64,000 bases of DNA, taken from contig JADJBM010000030.1 of assembly GCA_016703785.1 (NCBI GenBank), forward strand, positions 310,001 to 374,000, read 5' to 3'. Shown piece after piece: positions 1 to 8,027 of the stretch. The notes beneath the pieces are model-generated. The model had not been told where the DNA came from. It ran no database searches and was given only the letters and a program-made list of their open reading frames with translations. This DNA is from Betaproteobacteria bacterium. Its GTDB lineage: Bacteria > Pseudomonadota > Gammaproteobacteria > Burkholderiales > Rhodocyclaceae. Within the stretch, counting starts at the first letter, position 1; each line of letters begins with the position of its first letter. A program made the position numbers and the translations under genes.

Positions 1-1635
1 GGCTGCAACCGCAACCAGGTCGAGGACCACGTCGGCATCAACTCCGTCGAGCACTTCCTCGGCGAGTACGCCATCACCAACAAGCTGCAGTTCCAGGCGC
101 CCGAGGCGAAGACCGGCAAGAAGGTCGCCGTCATCGGCGGCGGCCCGGCCGGCCTCTCCGCCGCCTACCAGCTGGCGCGCATGGGCCACGACGTCACCAT
201 CTTCGACGAGCATGAATTCCTCGGCGGCATGATGCGCTACGGCATTCCCGGCTTCCGCACGCCGCGCGAAGTCCTCGACGCCGAAATCCAGCGCATCCTC
301 GACCTGGGCGTGCAGACCCGCCTGAAGACGCGCATCGGCAGCGACATCACCATGGAGGAAATCCGCAAGCAGTTCGACGCGGTGTTCCTCGGCCTCGGCG
401 CCCAGGGCGGCCGTGCCCTGCCCTGCGATGGCAACGACGCCCCCAACGTGGTCACCGCGACCTCCTTCCTGCGCGCCTTCAACGACGGCCGCATGCGCCA
501 CGTCGGCAAGCGCGTGGTGGTGGTCGGCGGCGGCGACACCTCGATCGACGTCGCCACCGTGGCGCGCCGCCTCGGCGCCATCGACAACCCGAAGCCCACC
601 GACTACGCCGAGAACGTCATCGGCGGCCGTGCCGCCCACGACGTCGCCGAAATCTCCGCCCGCCAGGGTGCCGAGGTGACGCTGACCTCGGTCTTCCCGG
701 TGGACAAGATGCAGGCCAACAAGCACGAGATCGAGCAGGCCAAGGCGGAAGGCATCGACATCCGCGGCGGCTGGGCGCCTGTCGGCGTGGTGCGCGGCAA
801 GGACGGTCGCGCCACGGCGCTGCGCGTGGCGCAGTGCGAGGCCAAGTTCGTCGGCCCGAAGCTCGAACTGAAGATGATCGAGGGCACCGAGCAGGACATC
901 GAGGCCGACCTCATCGTCTCGGCCATCGGCCAGTCCGTCGACTTCACCGGCCTCGAGGAATTCGATTCCGGCAAGGGCAACATCACCGCCGACAAGAATT
1001 ACCAGGTGCAGGGCAAGCCGGGCGTGTTCACCGGCGGCGACGTCATCCGTCCGCATCTCCTCACCACCGCCATCGGCCACGGCTGGATCGCCGCCGAGGG
1101 CATCGACCGCTTCCTGCGCGGCGAGGAGCAGGAGAAACGCCCCAAGATCGACGTGCATAACTGGGACATGGAACGCAAGCTCATGGAGAAGGGCAAGTCG
1201 CCGCAGCCGGCGACCGCGCCGATGTGCGGTACCGACGCCTCCAACGTCGCCGTGCACAACTACGACAACCGCTCCGAACGCTACGTCATCACGCACAAGG
1301 AGCTGTTCCTCGGCCATTTCAGCTACACGCCGCGCCTCATCCGCAACATCATCACGCTCTCCAAGGAATCCGCCCTGGGCAACTTCCAGGAGCGCCTGGA
1401 TCCGCTCGACGAGAAGCAGGCCATCGCCGAAGCCAAGCGCTGCATGAGCTGCGGCCAGTGCTTCGAATGCGACAACTGCGTCGTGTATTGCCCGCAGACG
1501 GCGGTGTCCCGCGTCAAGAAGACCGAGGCAACCACCGGCCGCTACGTGACGACCGACTACTCGAAGTGCATTGGCTGCCATATCTGCGCGGATGTCTGCC
1601 CGACCGGCTACATCCAGATGGGCCTGGGCGAATGA
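1..1635 (+). CDS. dsrL: DsrL, NAD(P)H-linked FAD/iron-sulfur oxidoreductase (5' partial)
   Basis: The reading frame is open from base 1, so the start lies outside the window; 544 residues are present of a family length near 650. A first dinucleotide fold (GGGPAGLSAAYQLA) begins near residue 46 and a second (VVVVGGGDTSIDVATVA) near residue 169, as in the glutamate synthase small-subunit family. The C-terminus carries eight-plus cysteines in ferredoxin spacing (CMSCGQCFECDNCVVYC and CIGCHICADVC), for two [4Fe-4S] clusters. DsrL is the cytoplasmic partner of the sulfite reductase DsrAB in sulfur oxidisers and passes electrons between DsrAB and NAD(P). The stop overlaps the dsrJ start (ATGA), and dsrJOPN follow, which separates it from an ordinary gltD-like gene. 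Confidence 0.93.
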   Translation, partial: GCNRNQVEDHVGINSVEHFLGEYAITNKLQFQAPEAKTGKKVAVIGGGPAGLSAAYQLARMGHDVTIFDEHEFLGGMMRYGIPGFRTPREVLDAEIQRILDLGVQTRLKTRIGSDITMEEIRKQFDAVFLGLGAQGGRALPCDGNDAPNVVTATSFLRAFNDGRMRHVGKRVVVVGGGDTSIDVATVARRLGAIDNPKPTDYAENVIGGRAAHDVAEISARQGAEVTLTSVFPVDKMQANKHEIEQAKAEGIDIRGGWAPVGVVRGKDGRATALRVAQCEAKFVGPKLELKMIEGTEQDIEADLIVSAIGQSVDFTGLEEFDSGKGNITADKNYQVQGKPGVFTGGDVIRPHLLTTAIGHGWIAAEGIDRFLRGEEQEKRPKIDVHNWDMERKLMEKGKSPQPATAPMCGTDASNVAVHNYDNRSERYVITHKELFLGHFSYTPRLIRNIITLSKESALGNFQERLDPLDEKQAIAEAKRCMSCGQCFECDNCVVYCPQTAVSRVKKTEATTGRYVTTDYSKCIGCHICADVCPTGYIQMGLGE

Positions 1636-2009
1636 AAGCCCTGGCGATCGCCGTGTTGTGGGGACTGACTTTTGCCGCGGCGCACGCGGCAGAGTCCGGC
1701 CGCACGCCGAAACCGGTCATCGCCATCGAGAAACCCGGCCAGTGCGTCGAGGCGACCGATGTCATGCGGCGCGATCACATGAAGCTGCTCAAGCACCAGC
1801 GCGACAAGACCATGCATCAGGGCATCCGCAGCAAGCCGCACAGCCTCAACGAGTGCATCGCCTGCCACGCCAGCCAGAAGACCGGCAGCGTCATCGGCGC
1901 GGAGGGCTTCTGCCAGAGCTGCCATGACTACGCTGCAGTGAAGCTCGACTGCTGGGACTGCCACCAGCCCAAGCCCGGCCAGAAGGCCGCCACCGGAGTC
2001 CGGCCATGA
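1632..2009 (+). CDS. dsrJ: DsrJ, triheme cytochrome c of the DsrMKJOP complex
   Basis: A 125-residue protein with a hydrophobic N-terminal segment (residues 1-20) that serves as a Sec signal or anchor. It has three c-type heme motifs: CIACH (75-79), CQSCH (94-98) and CWDCH (107-111). An additional cysteine, C38 in PGQCVEATDVMRRDHM, is where DsrJ proteins have the residue proposed to coordinate one heme as an unusual His/Cys pair. The protein should be periplasmic and part of the transmembrane DsrMKJOP complex linking periplasmic and cytoplasmic sulfur redox steps. The start ATG overlaps the dsrL stop and its own stop overlaps the dsrO start, so translation is coupled on both sides. DsrM and DsrK would lie upstream of dsrL, outside the window. 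Confidence 0.93.
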   Translation: MKALAIAVLWGLTFAAAHAAESGRTPKPVIAIEKPGQCVEATDVMRRDHMKLLKHQRDKTMHQGIRSKPHSLNECIACHASQKTGSVIGAEGFCQSCHDYAAVKLDCWDCHQPKPGQKAATGVRP

Positions 2010-2812
2010 GCAACAACAGGGAGCAGGCACAGCCCGCGAACGACCGTCACCCCCTTCCCGGGGAAGGGGGTCGGGGGGAAGGCTCCAATGTCAGCCGCCG
2101 CGGCTTCCTCGCCACCTCCGCCGCCGCCCTGGCGGGACTGACTTTGGCCCCCGGCATCAACCTGATCGAGATCGCCGCCGCGAAGCCGGACAGCGAGCCG
2201 GTCACCTCGAAGGTGCGCTGGGGCATGCTCATCGACACCACGCGCTGCCAGAGCGGCTGCACCGACTGCGTCAGCGCCTGCGGCAAGGAAAACGGCCTCG
2301 GCGAAGTGACGAAGCCGCGCACCGACGCACAGTGGATCCGCAAGATCGATTTGACAGACCTGAAGAGCGGACACGCCCTCTCGCTGCCGATGATGTGCCA
2401 GCACTGCGCCAACCCGCCCTGCGTGGACGTCTGCCCGACCGGCGCCTCGTTCAAGCGCGCCGACGGCATCGTGCTGGTCGACCGCCACACCTGCATCGGC
2501 TGCCGCTACTGCATGATGGCCTGCCCCTACAAGGCGCGCTCCTTCGTGCATGAGCCGCACACCGACCAGAACCCGGAAGTGCCGCGCGGCCAGGGCTGCG
2601 TCGAGAGCTGCACGCTGTGCGTGCATCGCGTCGACCGCGGCGGCACGCCGGCCTGCGTCGAAGCCTGCGCCGCGGCCGGTCACAACGCCATGATGTTCGG
2701 CGACCTCAACAACCCCGAGAGCGAGATCTCGAAGCGCATCCGCGAAGTGAAGACCACCCAGGTGCGCGCCGACCTCAAGCTCGACCTCGGCGTCCGTTAC
2801 GAAGGGATTTAG
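2006..2812 (+). CDS. dsrO: DsrO, periplasmic ferredoxin-like iron-sulfur subunit
   Basis: A 268-residue protein with a twin-arginine signal (SRRGFLATSA, arginines 31-32), so it is exported folded with its clusters. The body has the four cysteine groups of NrfC/DsrO-type proteins, e.g. CQSGCTDCVSAC, CQHCANPPCVDVCPTG, CIGCRYCMMACPYKAR and CTLCVHRV. It is expected to pass electrons between DsrJ and the membrane subunit DsrP. The start overlaps the dsrJ stop by ATGA. An oddity is the stretch before the Tat motif (HPLPGEGGRGEGS, about residues 15-27), which is encoded by a palindromic C/G-rich repeat that recurs elsewhere in the window and seems to have lengthened the signal peptide in frame. Confidence 0.93.
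   Translation: MSNNREQAQPANDRHPLPGEGGRGEGSNVSRRGFLATSAAALAGLTLAPGINLIEIAAAKPDSEPVTSKVRWGMLIDTTRCQSGCTDCVSACGKENGLGEVTKPRTDAQWIRKIDLTDLKSGHALSLPMMCQHCANPPCVDVCPTGASFKRADGIVLVDRHTCIGCRYCMMACPYKARSFVHEPHTDQNPEVPRGQGCVESCTLCVHRVDRGGTPACVEACAAAGHNAMMFGDLNNPESEISKRIREVKTTQVRADLKLDLGVRYEGI
2050..2083. repeat. Palindromic repeat in the dsrO signal region
   Basis: CCCCCTTCCCCGGGGAAGGGGG followed by a G/A-rich half-copy; diverged member of the C/T-G/A palindrome family. Confidence 0.55.
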
Positions 2813-2838
2813 GCGATGCTGTCTTCGCGCAGCCTGCA

Positions 2839-2907
2839 ACCCCCCACCCCCCCAGGGGGGGGGGGGGTTCCCCTTCCCCCCGGCGGGGGGGGGGGGGAGG
2901 GGGGGCG
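2839..2907. repeat. Degenerate G/C homopolymer palindrome between dsrO and dsrP
   Basis: Alternating long C-runs and G-runs that can fold on each other. Looks like eroded copies of the same palindrome family; base counts in the runs may be unreliable in any sequencing. Confidence 0.6.
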
Positions 2908-2957
2908 CAGCGGCCCGGCCCCCCATCGTTGCCACAAAGTGCAATAGGAAAAACACC

Positions 2958-4157
2958 ATGGCCAGCGCTGCCTCCTACGTCGAAACGCAAAGCCGCCCCG
3001 CCGCCTTCTGGGGTCTGCTGGCTCTGGGCGGCCTGTTCATGCTGGCGGCCTTCGGCGCCTTCCTGCATTTCGAGCACAACGGCCACGTCGTCACCGGCAT
3101 GGACAACCAGATCGTCTGGGGCATCCCGCACGTCTTCGCCGTCTTCCTCATCGTCGCCGCCTCCGGCGTGCTCAACGTCGCCTCCATCGGCACGGTGTTC
3201 GGCAAGCCGGTGTACAAGGCGCGCGCGCCGCTCTCCGGCCTGCTGGCGCTGGCCATGATGGCCGGCGGCCTCGCCGTGCTGGCGGCCGACCTGGGCCGTC
3301 CCGACCGCCTCATCGTGGCGATGACGCACTTCAACTTCAAGTCGATCTTCGCCCTCAACATGATGTTCTACTCGGGCTTCTTCGCCATCGTCGCCGCCTA
3401 CCTGGTGACGATGATGGACCGTAGCCTGAACGATTACTCCAAGGTACTGGGCTTCCTCGCCTTCTTCTGGCGCCTGGCGCTGACCACCGCCACCGGCTCC
3501 ATCTTCGGCTTCCTCGTCGCGCGCACCGCCTACGGCTCGGCCCTGATGGCGCCGATGTTCATCATCTACTCCTTCGCCTACGGCCTGGCGGCCTTCCTCA
3601 TCGTGCAGGGAAGCATGTATGCCTGGAACAAGATGCAGCTGGACGAGCGCATCTTCGCCCGCATGAAGAACCTGCTTGCCGTGTTCGTCGGCGCCGCGCT
3701 GTACTTTACGGCCGTCATGCACCTGACCAGCCTCTATTTCGCCAAGCAGATCGACTACGAGCGTTTCCTCCTCCTCGATGGCGGCATCCACACGACGATG
3801 TTCTGGCTCGGCCAGGTGGTCATCGGCGGCATCGTGCCGCTCGCACTGATCTTCACCGCCGGCCGCTCGCAAACGCGGGTCATCGCCGCCTCCGTGCTGG
3901 TGGTGCTGGGCGGACTGGCGCAGATGTACGTCACCATCGTCGGGGGGCAGGCCTTCCCGCTCGAGATGTTCCCCGGCTATGCCGTAACCAGCACCTTCCA
4001 GGACGGCGTCGTGAACAGCTATTCGCCGGTGCTCGGCGAGTTTGCCCTCGGCTTCGGCGGCATTGCGCTGGCCTTCCTCATCACCGTCATCGCGGTGCGC
4101 GTGCTGCGCTTCCTGCCGCAGGACGATTTCGCGACGCTGAAAGCGGGCAAAGACTGA
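2958..4157 (+). CDS. dsrP: DsrP, NrfD-type membrane subunit (quinone-linked)
   Basis: A 399-residue, strongly hydrophobic protein with about ten predicted membrane helices, of the NrfD/PsrC family (for example LLALGGLFMLAAFGAF near residues 20-35). It anchors the DsrJO module and is thought to exchange electrons with the quinone pool. The ATG at 2958 follows a weakly purine-rich leader. A 145-base gap full of G and C runs separates it from dsrO, unlike the overlapping genes before it, so coupling is probably lost here. The cobyrinate synthase-like dsrN follows after 30 bases. Confidence 0.92.
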   Translation: MASAASYVETQSRPAAFWGLLALGGLFMLAAFGAFLHFEHNGHVVTGMDNQIVWGIPHVFAVFLIVAASGVLNVASIGTVFGKPVYKARAPLSGLLALAMMAGGLAVLAADLGRPDRLIVAMTHFNFKSIFALNMMFYSGFFAIVAAYLVTMMDRSLNDYSKVLGFLAFFWRLALTTATGSIFGFLVARTAYGSALMAPMFIIYSFAYGLAAFLIVQGSMYAWNKMQLDERIFARMKNLLAVFVGAALYFTAVMHLTSLYFAKQIDYERFLLLDGGIHTTMFWLGQVVIGGIVPLALIFTAGRSQTRVIAASVLVVLGGLAQMYVTIVGGQAFPLEMFPGYAVTSTFQDGVVNSYSPVLGEFALGFGGIALAFLITVIAVRVLRFLPQDDFATLKAGKD

Positions 4158-4187
4158 TCGGCCGCCCGCCGGCAGCGTTACAAGCGG

Positions 4188-5609
4188 ATGCACCGCTTTC
4201 TCATCTCCGCCGCACACAAGTCTTCAGGCAAGACGACCATCAGCCTCGGCCTGGCCGCCGCCCTGCGCGGCCGCGGCCTCGCCGTGCAGACCTTCAAGAA
4301 GGGGCCGGACTACATCGACCCGATCTGGCTCGGGCTGGCCGGCGGCCGTCCCTGCCGCAACCTGGATTTCTACCTGCAGCCACACGACGAACTGGTCGAC
4401 GCCTTCGCCCGCCACGGCGCGAATGCGGACGTCGCCCTCGTCGAGGGCAACAAGGGCCTCTACGACGGGCTCGACCTCGCCGGCGGCAACAGCAACGCCG
4501 CGCTTGCCCGGCTGCTCGACCTGCCCGTCGTGCTGGTGCTCGACGCGCGCGGCATGACGCGCGGCATCGCCCCGCTGATCCTCGGCTACCAGGCCTTCGA
4601 CCGCGACATCCGCATCGCCGGCGTCATCCTCAACCGCCTCGGCGGCACGCGCCACGAGGCCAAGCTGCGCGCCGTCATCGAGCATTACACCGACGTGCCA
4701 GTGCTCGGCGCCGTGCTGGACAACCCGGATCTGGCCATCGTCGAGCGCCACCTCGGCCTGATGCCGGCCAATGAAACCGCCGCCGAAGCGCACAATGCCA
4801 CCATAGCCGCCATCGCCCAGACGGTCTCGGCGCAGGTGGACATCGACCGCCTGCTGCAGGTGACGGCAACCGACAAAGTCCTGCGGCCTGCCACCGCACC
4901 CGCCGCATCCAATGCAAACCCGCCGCTGCGCCTCGGCATCGCCCGCGACCCGGCCTTCGGCTTCTACTACGCCGACGACCTCGACGCCCTGAAGCAGGCC
5001 GGCGCCGAACTGGTGTTCTTCAGCCCCATCGCCGATGCACGGCTGCCGGAGGTGGATGCCCTCTTCCTCGGTGGCGGCTTCCCCGAGTGTTTCATGCGCG
5101 AACTGGAGGCCAACACGGCCATGCGCGAGGACGTGCGCCAGGCCATCGAGGCCGGCCTGCCCGCCTACGCCGAATGCGGTGGCCTCATGTACCTCGCCCG
5201 CAGCCTCGCCTGGCACGGCGAGAAGCGGGATATGGCCGGTGTGATCGCCGCCGACGTACTCATGCACGAGAAGCCGGTCGGGCGCGGTTATGTCCGCCTG
5301 GCACCCACGGCCGCCCATCCCTGGGTGCCACAAGACACGCAAGGCAGCCATCCCGATGAAATCCCCGCGCACGAGTTCCACTACTCCAGCCTGGAAAACC
5401 TCGCCCCGGACACGGTGTTCGCCTACGAGGTGAAGCGCGGCCACGGCACCGACGGCCACCACGACGGCATCGTCCACAAAAACCTGCTGGCCTCATACAC
5501 GCACCTGCGCAGCGCCGGCAACTGCAACTGGGCGCGATTCGTCGGCTTCGCGAGGCAACATCTCTCCCCTCTCCCCGCAAGCGGGGAGAGGGCCAGGGAG
5601 AGGGGCTAA
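4188..5609 (+). CDS. dsrN: DsrN, cobyrinate a,c-diamide synthase-like amidotransferase
   Basis: A 473-residue CobB/CbiA-type protein. The N-terminal P-loop reads AHKSSGKTTISLGLA (residues about 8-22). The C-terminal class I glutamine amidotransferase half has the nucleophile-cysteine motif YAECGGLMYL near residue 326 and a histidine-rich end (HEFHYSS). In sulfur oxidisers DsrN is thought to amidate siroheme to the siroamide used by DsrAB, which fits its place beside cysG. The last 17 or so residues (LSPLPASGERARERG) come from a palindromic repeat that has replaced or extended the natural C-terminus. Confidence 0.92.
   Translation: MHRFLISAAHKSSGKTTISLGLAAALRGRGLAVQTFKKGPDYIDPIWLGLAGGRPCRNLDFYLQPHDELVDAFARHGANADVALVEGNKGLYDGLDLAGGNSNAALARLLDLPVVLVLDARGMTRGIAPLILGYQAFDRDIRIAGVILNRLGGTRHEAKLRAVIEHYTDVPVLGAVLDNPDLAIVERHLGLMPANETAAEAHNATIAAIAQTVSAQVDIDRLLQVTATDKVLRPATAPAASNANPPLRLGIARDPAFGFYYADDLDALKQAGAELVFFSPIADARLPEVDALFLGGGFPECFMRELEANTAMREDVRQAIEAGLPAYAECGGLMYLARSLAWHGEKRDMAGVIAADVLMHEKPVGRGYVRLAPTAAHPWVPQDTQGSHPDEIPAHEFHYSSLENLAPDTVFAYEVKRGHGTDGHHDGIVHKNLLASYTHLRSAGNCNWARFVGFARQHLSPLPASGERARERG
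5567..5592. repeat. Perfect palindromic repeat at the end of dsrN
   Basis: CCCTCTCCCCGC, AA, GCGGGGAGAGGG: a 12-bp perfect stem that encodes the final residues of DsrN. Confidence 0.8.
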
Positions 5610-5631
5610 CGGCCGTCTGCCCTCTCCCCAA

Positions 5632-5655
5632 CCCTCTCCCGCAAGCGGGAGAGGG
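5632..5655. repeat. Perfect palindromic repeat between dsrN and dsrR
   Basis: CCCTCTCCCGC, AA, GCGGGAGAGGG: an 11-bp perfect stem, second copy 40 bases after the first. It may act as a transcript-stabilising or attenuating hairpin. Confidence 0.8.
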
Positions 5656-5687
5656 AGATAATCCCCAGCCTCTGAAAAGGATCCAAC

Positions 5688-6041
5688 ATGCTCACCCTGA
5701 CCCCCGCCGCCGCCACCCAGATTCTCGCCTCGGCCCTCGAGAGCGACGCCGAAGGCTTGCCCTTGCGCGTCGCCGCAAAGGTCGAAGACGACGGCCAGCT
5801 CACCTTCGGCCTCGGCTACGACGAGGAACGCGAACACGACCTGTCCTACGAATGCGAGGGCCTCACCCTCCTCATCGCCCCGCCCAGCCGCGACCTGCTG
5901 GAAGGCATGCTGCTGGATTTCGTCGAGGTCGCGCCGGGCGACTGGCAGTTCGTCTTCACGCAGACGGGCGAATCGGGCAGTTGCCCGCCCTCGAATTGCG
6001 GCGGCTGCGGCAGCAAAGGCGGCTGTTCCAGCGGAAACTGA
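5688..6041 (+). CDS. dsrR: DsrR, A-type iron-sulfur carrier-like protein with cysteine-rich tail
   Basis: A 117-residue protein resembling IscA/SufA over residues 1-90. The position that is cysteine in IscA (the GCSG turn) is here VEDDGQL, as expected for DsrR, which does not carry a typical cluster. Internal C56 and four C-terminal cysteines (C99, C104, C107, C113 in a Gly/Ser-rich tail) are present, so a metal-binding role cannot be excluded. DsrR is required for efficient sulfur oxidation in Allochromatium and has been suggested to act after transcription. A good AAAAGGA leader precedes the ATG. Two palindromic repeats separate it from dsrN. Confidence 0.82.
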   Translation: MLTLTPAAATQILASALESDAEGLPLRVAAKVEDDGQLTFGLGYDEEREHDLSYECEGLTLLIAPPSRDLLEGMLLDFVEVAPGDWQFVFTQTGESGSCPPSNCGGCGSKGGCSSGN

Positions 6042-6114
6042 ACCATGTCGGCAGGTATAATGGCGCCCGACACGAACTGAAACCACTGCAGCCGCCGCCA
6101 CCGTCCCGCAAGCC

Positions 6115-7548
6115 ATGGATTTCCTGCCGATTTTCCTCAACATCAAGGACACGCGCTGCCTCGTCGTCGGCGGCGGCGACATCGCGGCGCGCAAGGTCGG
6201 CCTGCTGCTTGGCTGCGGCGCACGCGTCACGGTGGTCTCCCCCGATCTGGGCGAGACCCTCGCCGCGGAAAAAGCCGCCGGCCGCATCGAACACATCGCT
6301 GCGCGTTTTGAAGAAGCCCACCTCGCCGGCACCGCGCTGGTGGTCGCCGCCACCGACGACCGCGCGGTGAATGAAGCCGTGTCGCATGCAGCCAGGGCAC
6401 GCACCCTGCCGGTCAATGTCGTCGACGCGCCGGCGCTGTGCTCCTTCATCTTCCCCTCCATCCTCGATCGCTCGCCGATGATCGTGGCGGTATCGACCGG
6501 CGGCGCCTCGCCGGTGCTCGCGCGCCTGATGCGGGCCAGGCTGGAAACGATGATCCCGGCCGCCTACGGCCGTCTGGCACAGCTGGCCCATGATTTGCGC
6601 GACCGCGTGAAGAACCATTTCGTCAATCCGCCGCAGCGACGCATCTTCTGGGAGAAGATGCTCGGCGGCACCTTCGCCGACCTGGTGCTGGCCGGCAAGG
6701 GCGCCGAGGCCGAGAAGCATTTCGAGCAGCAGTTGGCTGCCACTGAGGACGCCCCGCCGCGCGGCGAGGTCTACCTCGTCGGTGCCGGCCCCGGCAATCC
6801 GGACCTGCTCACCTTCCGCGCCATGAAGCTCATGCAGCAGGCCGACGTCGTCGTGCATGACAATCTCGTCTCGCCCGCCATCGTCGAGCTGTGCCGGCGC
6901 GACGCCAGCCGCATCTACGTCGGCAAGCAGCGCGACAACCACACCCTGCGCCAGGAGGAGATCAACGCCCTGCTGGTGAAGCTGGCCCAGGAAGGCAAGC
7001 GCGTGCTGCGCCTGAAGGGCGGCGACCCCTTCATCTTCGGCCGCGGCGGCGAGGAAATCGAAACGCTCACCGCCCACGGCGTCAGCTTCGAAGTGGTGCC
7101 CGGCATCACCGCGGCGGCAGGCGTCGCCTCCTACTCGGGCATCCCGCTCACCCACCGCGACTACGCCCACGCCTGCGTCTTCGTCACCGGCCACCTCAAG
7201 GACGGCACGATGGATCTCGACTGGGATTCACTTGCGCGGCCGCAACAGACCATCGTCTTCTACATGGGCCTGCTCGGCCTGCCGGTGCTGTGCCGCGAAC
7301 TGGTCGCCCATGGCCTGCCGGACACCACTCCCGCTGCCATCGTGCAGCAGGGCACTACGCACAAGCAGCGCGTCCTCATCGGCACGCTGGCCACCCTGCC
7401 GCAACTGGCGCAGGACGCCCAGCTCAAGCCGCCCACCCTCATCATCGTCGGCAAGGTCGTCAAGCTGCACGACAAGCTGAAGTGGTTCGACCCCGCCGGC
7501 GCGCCCGACGTCGGTTCCTGGAAGAAGAACGACAAAGCCTCCTCCTAG
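6115..7548 (+). CDS. cysG: Siroheme synthase (methyltransferase/dehydrogenase/ferrochelatase)
   Basis: A 477-residue fusion protein. Residues 1-about 210 form the precorrin-2 dehydrogenase/sirohydrochlorin ferrochelatase part with the NAD motif CLVVGGGDIAARK. The rest is uroporphyrinogen III methyltransferase, with YLVGAGPGNPDLLT near residue 220 and the SUMT signature GGDPFIFGRGGEE near 303-315. It makes siroheme from uroporphyrinogen III, and its place directly after dsrN/dsrR suggests it supplies DsrAB. It is probably the last gene of the dsr transcript; an inverted repeat lies just after its stop. Confidence 0.94.
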   Translation: MDFLPIFLNIKDTRCLVVGGGDIAARKVGLLLGCGARVTVVSPDLGETLAAEKAAGRIEHIAARFEEAHLAGTALVVAATDDRAVNEAVSHAARARTLPVNVVDAPALCSFIFPSILDRSPMIVAVSTGGASPVLARLMRARLETMIPAAYGRLAQLAHDLRDRVKNHFVNPPQRRIFWEKMLGGTFADLVLAGKGAEAEKHFEQQLAATEDAPPRGEVYLVGAGPGNPDLLTFRAMKLMQQADVVVHDNLVSPAIVELCRRDASRIYVGKQRDNHTLRQEEINALLVKLAQEGKRVLRLKGGDPFIFGRGGEEIETLTAHGVSFEVVPGITAAAGVASYSGIPLTHRDYAHACVFVTGHLKDGTMDLDWDSLARPQQTIVFYMGLLGLPVLCRELVAHGLPDTTPAAIVQQGTTHKQRVLIGTLATLPQLAQDAQLKPPTLIIVGKVVKLHDKLKWFDPAGAPDVGSWKKNDKASS

Positions 7549-7552
7549 CCGG

Positions 7553-7568
7553 CGGCCGGCACCGGCCG
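7553..7568. terminator. Hairpin between convergent cysG and a lipoprotein gene
   Basis: CGGCCGG-CA-CCGGCCG is a perfect 7-bp stem located 5 bases after the cysG stop and before the end of the converging small lipoprotein gene. There is no T-run on either strand, so intrinsic termination is uncertain. Confidence 0.35.
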
Positions 7569-7584
7569 ACAAACGACGCTACAG

Positions 7585-7722
7585 TTATTCCCCCCCGCCG
7601 CCCGGGTGCACCGGCCCGCCCGCACAGGCGGACAGCAGAATGGCGACCGATACCATCAGCAAGGCAATGGCAAGTGAGCGAAAAGTGTCGGAATGAAGGG
7701 CTTCGGCGATTTTGTTCTTCAT
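7585..7722 (-). CDS. Small putative lipoprotein, 45 residues
   Basis: It encodes MKNKIAEALHSDTF, then a hydrophobic stretch (SLAIALLMVSVAILLSA) ending in a lipobox-like LLSAC, then a short Gly/Pro-rich tail. The shape resembles small entericidin-like or other tiny lipoproteins, but no family is recognised. The start is fixed by GGAGG six bases before the ATG at 7722. A TATACT hexamer about 34 bases upstream could be the -10 element. It lies at the end of the secretion locus on the same strand but behind a terminator, so it is probably a separate unit. Confidence 0.55.
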   Translation of the reverse strand: MKNKIAEALHSDTFRSLAIALLMVSVAILLSACAGGPVHPGGGGE

Positions 7723-7755
7723 GTCATCCTCCAGGTTCTTGGGTGAAGCGCTTTC

Positions 7756-7761
7756 AGTATA
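7756..7761 (-). promoter_or_regulatory. Candidate -10 box for the small lipoprotein gene
   Basis: TATACT on the minus strand lies between two arms of an inverted repeat (CTTTCAG at 7751-7757 and CTGAAAG at 7769-7775). No convincing -35 is seen at 16-18 bases. The predicted transcript start is roughly 25-30 bases before the ATG. Confidence 0.35.
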
Positions 7762-7772
7762 GACATTGCTGA

Positions 7773-7809
7773 AAGAAACAAAAGGCGCGGGAGCCATCGC
7801 CCTCGCGCC
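7773..7809 (-). terminator. Rho-independent terminator
   Basis: On the minus strand GGCGCGAGGG and CTCCCGCGCC form a long GC stem (loop CGATGG) followed by TTTTGTTTCTTTC. It ends transcription coming from the small open frame at 7823-7906 and possibly from the hlyD end of the secretion locus. Confidence 0.7.
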
Positions 7810-7822
7810 TTCTGCACATCCC

Positions 7823-7906
7823 TCAAACCCCGGACACCCCCGCCGCCGCCTGCCCGGCCGCCATGCTTACAGACGTTGCGCGGATCGGGGACTCCGGTTT
7901 TTTCAT
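7823..7906 (-). CDS. Possible 27-residue small protein
   Basis: ATG at 7906 opens MKKPESPIRATSVSMAAGQ and ends GVSGV before TGA. AGGGAG sits 9 bases upstream of the ATG, and a strong terminator begins 14 bases after the stop. The ribosome site plus terminator make this more than chance, but there is no recognised family and coding bias cannot be judged at this length. The same bases also form a stem (CATGCCC/GGGCATG) over the ribosome site, which could instead indicate a structured RNA. Confidence 0.3.
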   Translation of the reverse strand: MKKPESPIRATSVSMAAGQAAAGVSGV

Positions 7907-8027
7907 GCCCGTGCTCCCTGAGCCGGGAGGGGCATGCAATCACACTTGCTGATTCGAATCGTAGTCGGCTGTGGAGAATAAGTCCGTGAATTCCGTCACG
8001 TAATGGCCGGTTCCTGAAAAAAATTCC

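Noticed and set aside
2775..4217. 480-codon open frame antisense to dsrP
   Set aside because: Rich in His/Glu/Arg repeats that mirror the GC-biased third positions of dsrP; no family features.
7810..7960. Possible cyclic-di-GMP riboswitch
   Set aside because: Some GGGCA and GCCGGGC pieces are reminiscent, but the conserved core and pairing of the class I aptamer are not present.
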